A DNA stretch of 9,849 nt, taken from NCBI GenBank assembly GCA_934565415.1, contig CAKTHQ010000061.1:1-9849 (forward strand), written 5' to 3'. The DNA comes from an uncultured Oscillospiraceae bacterium. GTDB lineage: Bacteria > Bacillota > Clostridia > Oscillospirales > Oscillospiraceae. Both the position numbers and the translations under genes were made by a program. Shown piece by piece: positions 6,474 through 9,849 of this stretch. A model generated the notes under the pieces. That model worked only from the letters and a program-made list of their open reading frames with translations. It searched no databases and had not been told where the DNA came from. Numbering within the stretch: the stretch's first letter is position 1; every line of letters begins with the position of its first letter.

Positions 6474-7790
6474 TTATTCCTGCACCTCCAGTATTCCAAA
6501 ACCGGTCTCTTCCAGGTGGCTGTTGTAGAAGGCCTCCATCAGGCGGATCAGATACCCAATGTCCTTGGTGCCTGCGGTTTCGTAGCAGGAGTGCATGGCC
6601 AGCTGGGGAAGACCAATGTCCACCGCGTTCATGCTTACCTGGGCCATGGCCAGGTTCCCCAGGGTGCTCCCCCCCAGCTTGTCGGAGCGGTTGGCAAAAT
6701 ATTGCAGTGGAACGCCGGCCTTTTCCGCCAGAACCCGGGCAACGGCGATGCTGACGCCGTCGCTGGTGTACTTCTGCCCGGCGTGGGATTTGATGACCAC
6801 GCCCTCATTCATGTAGCAGCAATTATTGACATCCGTATACTCCGGGTGGTTGGGATGTACCGCATGGGCATTGTCGGCGCTGAACAGAAAGCTGGAAGCC
6901 ACTGCCCGGGCGAAGTCCTCTTCCCCGCCCCCAAGGCTCAGGGTAATGCGGTGGAGCACATCATACAGGAAGGTAGAGGCTGCCCCCTGCTTAGTGCCGG
7001 AGCCCACCTCCTCATTGTCGAAGCAGGCGGCCACGTTGATGGAGCGCTCGCTTCTGCCCTTTAAAAAGCCCTGCAAAATGCCGTAAGCGCATTCCTGGTC
7101 GTCCAGCCGGCCGGAGGACAGAAACTCCTGCCCAGCGCCCCAAATGCTGGGATTTTCCCGGATGTACAGGTACAGATCACTTCCCAGAATGTCTTCCCCG
7201 GCAACCTGCAATTCCTGGGCCAGCAGCGTTTTCAGGCTCCCCTCCGGCAGGTCCCCGCCAAGCAGCGGCAGCATATCCACCTGCTTATTAAAGGAGGCCT
7301 TGTCGTTTACATCCCGGTTCATATGGATGGCCACGCTGGGAATTAAAAGCAGATCCCGGTCCAGAGCCACCAGCCTGGAAGCAATGGCTCCTTTTTCCTT
7401 AACCAGTACCCGCCCCGCAATAGACAGGGGCCGGTCCAGCCAGGTGGAGCAAATCATACCACCGTACCCTTCCGTATTGAGCCGGGTGTACTTCCCGGTA
7501 GTATGCAGCTCGGCGTTTTCCTTCAGCTTAAAGCAGGGGGAATCCGTATGGGCCGCCGCCACATTAAAGCTGTAATTCCGCAGATCCGTTCCCAGCCGGA
7601 AGGCCAGAATGCTGGACCCGTTCCGGCAGACAAAATAGCCCTTACCGGGCTCTAAATGCCACTTCTGGCTTTCCAGCAGCTCTGAAAAGCCCTCTTTTAA
7701 AAGTCTGTCCCGAATTGCCGCGGTTGTGTGAAAGGCCGTGGGGTTACCCCCTACAAAGGACAAAAGGTCCTGCACTTCTTCGTGCTCCAT
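6474..7790 (-). CDS. M18-family metalloaminopeptidase (aspartyl aminopeptidase type)
   Basis: The product has 438 residues, the usual M18 length. M18 enzymes are cytoplasmic dodecameric di-metal peptidases that release N-terminal residues, often acidic ones, from peptides. The metal and catalytic motifs are all present: AHTDSP (80-85), LDDQ (229-232, bridging Asp), DNEEVGS (258-264, catalytic and metal Glu), SADNAHAVHPNHPEYTD (304-320) and a C-terminal MHSCYE (399-404). No signal peptide or membrane segment is seen. I chose the ATG at 7790-7788 because AGGAGG lies 12 bases upstream; the frame stays open to 7883, but that part runs through the promoter. A strong sigma-A promoter is at 7831-7859. 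The gene is divergent from the small-peptide operon. Its terminator seems damaged. Confidence 0.93.
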   Translation of the reverse strand: MEHEEVQDLLSFVGGNPTAFHTTAAIRDRLLKEGFSELLESQKWHLEPGKGYFVCRNGSSILAFRLGTDLRNYSFNVAAAHTDSPCFKLKENAELHTTGKYTRLNTEGYGGMICSTWLDRPLSIAGRVLVKEKGAIASRLVALDRDLLLIPSVAIHMNRDVNDKASFNKQVDMLPLLGGDLPEGSLKTLLAQELQVAGEDILGSDLYLYIRENPSIWGAGQEFLSSGRLDDQECAYGILQGFLKGRSERSINVAACFDNEEVGSGTKQGAASTFLYDVLHRITLSLGGGEEDFARAVASSFLFSADNAHAVHPNHPEYTDVNNCCYMNEGVVIKSHAGQKYTSDGVSIAVARVLAEKAGVPLQYFANRSDKLGGSTLGNLAMAQVSMNAVDIGLPQLAMHSCYETAGTKDIGYLIRLMEAFYNSHLEETGFGILEVQE

Positions 7791-7830
7791 ATGTTTCTGT
7801 TTCCTCCTGTTGGATAATGGTTTTGGGGCT

Positions 7831-7859
7831 ATCATACACCAGATTGGCTTTTCTGTAAA
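7831..7859 (-). promoter_or_regulatory. Sigma-A promoter of the M18 aminopeptidase gene
   Basis: TTTACA (7859-7854, 5 of 6), a 17-base spacer and TATGAT (7836-7831, 5 of 6) form a strong housekeeping promoter. The predicted start near 7824 gives a leader of about 34 bases to the ATG at 7790, containing the AGGAGG ribosome site (7808-7803). Confidence 0.75.
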
Positions 7860-7928
7860 GGTGGTTTGTTCAGCAAACAGCATTCCCTCCCAAACAATAT
7901 CAAAACCATATCGTATCCCCTATTTTTT

Positions 7929-7963
7929 AAGTATTTTACTTTTTGCCATACCTGTATTATTAT
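7929..7963 (+). promoter_or_regulatory. Candidate promoter and overlapping palindrome of the small-peptide operon
   Basis: TTTACT (7935-7940, 4 of 6), a 17-base spacer and TATTAT (7958-7963, 5 of 6) form a reasonable sigma-A promoter. A perfect TATAAT at 7961-7966 overlaps it but has no -35 at good spacing. A palindrome AAGTA-TTT-TACTT (7929-7941) covers the -35 box and could be an operator. Predicted transcription starts near 7970, about 36 bases before the first peptide ATG. Confidence 0.5.
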
Positions 7964-8005
7964 AATGTCACAAAGGAAAACAAGTGACCGAAAGGAGGAA
8001 GCCTT

Positions 8006-8068
8006 ATGAAAGCCATCCAAAAGCTGGAAGAGCTGCTGAGCGAATACTACGAAACCTTTAAGCATTGA
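8006..8068 (+). CDS. 20-residue peptide, copy 1 of a tandem pair
   Basis: ATG at 8006 follows a near-perfect RBS (AAAGGAGG, eight bases upstream) and encodes MKAIQKLEELLSEYYETFKH before TGA. I do not recognise the family. The peptide has no membrane segment, signal sequence or cysteine. Hydrophobic residues I4, L7, L11, Y14 and F18 fall on heptad a/d positions, so it should form an amphipathic helix able to pair or to dock on a partner. Net charge is close to neutral. A second copy follows 31 bases later, and eight of the 11 codons that differ are synonymous, which argues strongly that it is translated and selected as protein. It is the first gene of a short plus-strand unit with its own promoter and terminator. 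Signalling peptide, regulator of a protein partner, or leader peptide are all open. Confidence 0.75.
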   Translation: MKAIQKLEELLSEYYETFKH

Positions 8069-8099
8069 GTTTGCCGAACTGCCGGAAAGGAGAATCGCT

Positions 8100-8162
8100 A
8101 TGAAAGTCATTCAGAAAATCGAAGAAATGCTCTCCGAATACTACGAGACCTTCAAGCATTGA
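8100..8162 (+). CDS. 20-residue peptide, copy 2 of a tandem pair
   Basis: ATG at 8100 has the RBS GGAAAGGAG eight bases upstream and encodes MKVIQKIEEMLSEYYETFKH. Relative to copy 1 it differs by A3V, L7I and L10M, all conservative. The synonymous changes are at codons 4, 5, 6, 9, 11, 12, 16 and 18; codon 12 uses the other serine codon block (TCC against AGC). The last ten residues LSEYYETFKH are identical in the two copies. The 94-base repeat distance is not a multiple of three and each copy has its own RBS, so these are two genes rather than one repeated protein. The same heptad of hydrophobic residues is kept (I4, I7, L11, Y14, F18). Function is unknown. Confidence 0.75.
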   Translation: MKVIQKIEEMLSEYYETFKH

Positions 8163-8187
8163 TATTGGAACGTGAGAAAGGAACATC

Positions 8188-8211
8188 ATGAATCCGGATG
8201 AGAATACCTGA
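8188..8211 (+). CDS. Possible 7-residue mini-ORF (MNPDENT) ending in the terminator
   Basis: ATG at 8188 follows GAAAGGAACATC, an RBS placed like those of the two 20-residue peptide genes, and lies 25 bases after copy 2. It encodes MNPDENT and its TGA forms the foot of the terminator stem. It shares no sequence with the peptides. It could be a degenerate third copy, a translated element that influences terminator folding, or chance. Support is the RBS and position only. Confidence 0.3.
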   Translation: MNPDENT

Positions 8212-8250
8212 CCCCGTCTCTTGTTTGTGGAGACGGGGTCATATTTTATT
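8209..8250 (+). terminator. Strong intrinsic terminator of the small-peptide operon
   Basis: A perfect 12-base stem (TGACCCCGTCTC 8209-8220 with GAGACGGGGTCA 8230-8241) and a 9-base loop are followed by the T-rich TATTTTATT (8242-8250). The T-tract is on the plus side, so it serves the peptide operon. The hairpin also stands just downstream of the convergent lysR pseudogene stop (8246-8248) and may help stop that transcript. Confidence 0.85.
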
Positions 8251-8696
8251 CCTCCGGTTCCAGGAGCGTTACCGGGTACGCTTGCAAATCGTCCCTTACA
8301 TAATCCCAAAAGACCTGGGATAGCTCTGACATAGAAGCATCCCGCTTGTGAATCAGCAGATATTTGGCCCAGCGGGAGGGCTCTACCAGGCGGCGGCAGA
8401 CCACCCCGGGCATAGGCTCCGGGGCCGTTTGGGGGAAGATGCAAATGCCCACATTGGCCCGGGCCATAGCCAGCACATCCACAAAATTGGAGTGTTCCCC
8501 GATAATGGCAGGCTCTGCACCGGCCAGGCGGAACCAGCTGCGGATTTCATCGATGCGGGAGCGGCGATGGGGCACAATCAGAGGGTACCCCTCCAGCGCT
8601 TTCAGCTGCAGCGGCTCCCCCGCATCCTTGGGCCGCCCGGGTAAAGTTCAGCTCCTCTGCCACGGTTAAAAAGTAGTTTAATCCTCGAAGGTCCAT
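8246..8696 (-). pseudogene. LysR-family regulator with an internal, frame-shifting deletion
   Basis: The 5' part is a typical LysR start: MDLRGLNYFLTVAEELNFTRAA, with RBS AAGGAGGG eight bases before the ATG at 8696-8694 and a good promoter. After about 24 residues the recognition helix and everything up to the middle of the effector domain are missing. In a different frame the sequence resumes with DAGEPLQLKALEGYPLIVPH and continues through RSRIDEIRSW and ARANVGICIFP to the natural stop at 8246-8248, as the C-terminal half of a LysR substrate-binding domain. A full protein would have about 300 residues, so roughly 450 bases are gone near 8638-8650. The first frame ends after about 50 residues. 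DNA binding is lost. It could also be an assembly collapse. Confidence 0.85.
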
Positions 8697-8719
8697 GGTG
8701 CTCCCTCCTTTTTGGGGGT

Positions 8720-8748
8720 ATTTTAACATAGGATAGAACGTTTGTCAC
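8720..8748 (-). promoter_or_regulatory. Sigma-A promoter of the broken lysR gene
   Basis: GTGACA (8748-8743, 5 of 6), a 17-base spacer and TAAAAT (8725-8720, 5 of 6) preceded by TGT form an extended -10 promoter. The start is predicted near 8713, about 17 bases before the ATG. The promoter remains intact although the gene it serves is broken, which suggests recent decay. Confidence 0.65.
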
Positions 8749-8802
8749 CTGAAGAAATGGGATAAATTAAATCATTATAAAAGACAAATGGGGATTCCTA
8801 CA

Positions 8803-8831
8803 GGAAAAAGGAGCCGCTACAGCAGCTCCTT
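8803..8831 (-). terminator. Intrinsic terminator of the thiE-HAD unit
   Basis: On the minus strand AAGGAGC (8831-8825) pairs with GCTCCTT (8814-8808) around a 10-base loop that contains the HAD gene stop codon. It is followed by TTTCC (8807-8803), continuing the U-run of the stem. Having the stop codon inside the terminator loop is compact but not unusual. Confidence 0.65.
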
Positions 8832-9449
8832 AAAATTACAAATATAGTGGTCCGCTTCTTCTCTCAAGGCCTCCCGGTCCTGCCGATTGGTATCATCCTC
8901 TACAGCAAAGGTTTCGAACCCGACTTTTCCGGCTGTCCGAATGCCGTACAGCACATCCTCAAATACCGCCGTATCTTCCGGTCCGACGCCCAGGCACCGG
9001 GCCCCTTCCAGGTAGATGTCCGGCGTCCGCTTGGTGGTGTTCAGCTCCTGGCAGGTGAGTATCTTCTGAAAAAAGCCATCGATTCCCAGCCGCCGGAAAG
9101 CCTGCTGCAATGGCTCCCTGCGGCCGGAGGTGGCTACCAGCATGGGGATCCCCCTGCGATACAGCTTTTGCAGGTAATCCCCCGCCCCCGGCTTTAGCTG
9201 CACCTCGGACCGATAAAAAGCCGTCAAAATATCTTCCATGCTTTTTTCAATCTTCCCGGAACTTTCCGGCAGGCCATAGTGCTCTTTCAGGTAGGTGCAG
9301 CCCTCTTCCAGGCTCATGGAATACAAAATATCCCCCAGTCCCGGTTCCGGCGGAATGCCCCTTTGGGTCAAATACCGGTTTCCCAACTCCTGCCAGATAT
9401 GCATGGAGTCCAGCAGGGTCCCGTCCGCATCGAAAATGGCTGCCTTCAT
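8817..9449 (-). CDS. HAD-superfamily phosphatase (beta-phosphoglucomutase-like subfamily)
   Basis: The product has 210 residues, a cytoplasmic HAD hydrolase with an alpha-helical C1 cap between motifs I and II. Motif I is DADGTLLDS (7-15; D7 nucleophile, D9 acid/base). Motif II is VATSGR (105-110). The motif III Lys is probably K140 in NTTKRTPD. Motif IV is VFEDVLYGI (162-170). The family removes phosphate from small phosphorylated metabolites; substrate cannot be read from the motifs. The ATG at 9449-9447 overlaps the thiE stop (ATGA), so translation is coupled. That pairing makes thiamine monophosphate dephosphorylation a reasonable but unproven guess. A terminator lies directly at its stop. 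Confidence 0.88.
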   Translation of the reverse strand: MKAAIFDADGTLLDSMHIWQELGNRYLTQRGIPPEPGLGDILYSMSLEEGCTYLKEHYGLPESSGKIEKSMEDILTAFYRSEVQLKPGAGDYLQKLYRRGIPMLVATSGRREPLQQAFRRLGIDGFFQKILTCQELNTTKRTPDIYLEGARCLGVGPEDTAVFEDVLYGIRTAGKVGFETFAVEDDTNRQDREALREEADHYICNFKELL

Positions 9450-9849
9450 TTGGCCTCAACCATCTCCCGGGAAAGCTCCCGGAGGGTGCGGCATTCCCTT
9501 TCGATGTCCTTTGCCCCGAAGATGGCGCTGACCAGGGCCACACCGTCGGCACCGGTGCCCTTCAGGAAAGATATATTCTCCTTGTGGATACCGCCGATGG
9601 CCACCACCGGGACCTCCACCGCATTGCAAATATCCCGCAGGGTTTCCCTGGGCAGCACATGGGTATCGGTTTTGGTAGAGGTGGCAAACATGGCCCCCAC
9701 CCCCAGATAGTCCGCTCCGTTCCGGACGGCAGCCACGGCCTCCTCCACCGAGTGGGCAGAGACACCAATCATCAGCTTCTCCCCAGCCCGTTTGCGGACA
9801 AGGCTGGCCTGCATATCCGATTGGCCCACATGGACCCCGTCCGCATGGC
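9446..9849 (-). CDS. thiE: Thiamine-phosphate synthase ThiE (5' end outside window)
   Basis: The C-terminal 133 residues are visible, as the gene enters from the right edge. ThiE joins the pyrimidine (HMP-PP) and thiazole phosphate moieties to form thiamine phosphate. Family signatures in order are ADGVHVGQSDM near the edge, the IGVSAHSVEEA segment, GADYLGVGAMFATSTK (phosphate and pyrophosphate binding), PVVAIGGI and GVALVSAIFGAKD. The GTG at 9829 is not the start; the frame is open through the edge and the GVHVGQ motif spans that codon. It overlaps the HAD gene by four bases. Confidence 0.93.
   Translation of the reverse strand, partial: HADGVHVGQSDMQASLVRKRAGEKLMIGVSAHSVEEAVAAVRNGADYLGVGAMFATSTKTDTHVLPRETLRDICNAVEVPVVAIGGIHKENISFLKGTGADGVALVSAIFGAKDIERECRTLRELSREMVEAK

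Noticed and set aside
5645..6754. 369-codon plus-strand open frame across the kinase remnant and the spoIIIAA start
   Set aside because: It is antisense to recognised coding sequence and to two hairpins, with no RBS and low-complexity composition; it stays open only because stop codons are scarce in GC-rich antisense.
8006..8162. Type I toxin or phenol-soluble modulin interpretation of the 20-residue peptides
   Set aside because: The peptides lack a hydrophobic membrane-spanning stretch and are rich in Glu and Lys, unlike typical type I toxins. There is no sequence similarity I can point to with modulins.
7832..8444. Two minus-strand open frames (92 and 128 codons) across the peptide operon
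   Set aside because: They are antisense to the peptide genes, cross both terminator arms, have poor starts and show no recognisable domain. The codon-level conservation pattern fits the plus-strand peptides instead.
8761..8800. TATAAT-like -10 on the minus strand near 8774-8779
   Set aside because: No -35 box lies at acceptable spacing, and a much better promoter for the lysR pseudogene lies at 8720-8748.

Overview
The window looks like a moderately GC-rich, endospore-forming Firmicute of class Clostridia, most likely an Oscillospiraceae/Ruminococcaceae-type gut anaerobe. The grounds are a complete eight-gene spoIIIA operon (Firmicutes endospore formers only), strong AGGAGG-type ribosome binding sites, and GC-rich genes separated by AT-rich promoters. 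Species cannot be named from the sequence. Almost everything is on the minus strand; the exception is a very small plus-strand operon near 8.0-8.2 kb.

Right to left (the direction of transcription): 9849-8817 carries the 3' part of thiE (thiamine-phosphate synthase), overlapping by four bases a HAD-family phosphatase, and ends in a terminator. 8748-8246 is a LysR regulator broken by an internal deletion, with promoter and RBS intact. 7929-8250 on the plus strand is the most unusual item: a promoter, two tandem ORFs encoding near-identical 20-residue peptides (MKAIQKLEELLSEYYETFKH and MKVIQKIEEMLSEYYETFKH), a 7-codon ORF, and a strong terminator. Eight of the 11 differing codons are synonymous and the other three conservative, so the peptides look selected as proteins. 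They are divergent from an M18 aminopeptidase gene (7790-6474).

The aminopeptidase is followed by the tail of a hybrid histidine kinase. This remnant has lost its 5' part at a junction that also cuts the aminopeptidase terminator, and it has an in-frame stop inside its receiver domain. Its own terminator is intact (5891-5924). Directly downstream is a sigma-E-like promoter and then spoIIIAA-AB-AC-AD-AE-AF-AG-AH (5835-1354), with genes overlapping or separated by at most 12 bases. The products build the mother-cell side of the SpoIIIA-SpoIIQ channel between mother cell and forespore.

After spoIIIAH comes an array of four different short hairpins joined by a constant GTGAAAT-like linker (1267-1348). 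Then a sigma-A promoter drives a divergent UppP/BacA-like membrane protein and, 15 bases on, an ORF running off the left edge. That ORF begins like an FtsK amino terminus but changes at about residue 66 into what reads as a DUF1016/PDDEXK nuclease segment. This could be a real fusion or an assembly join.
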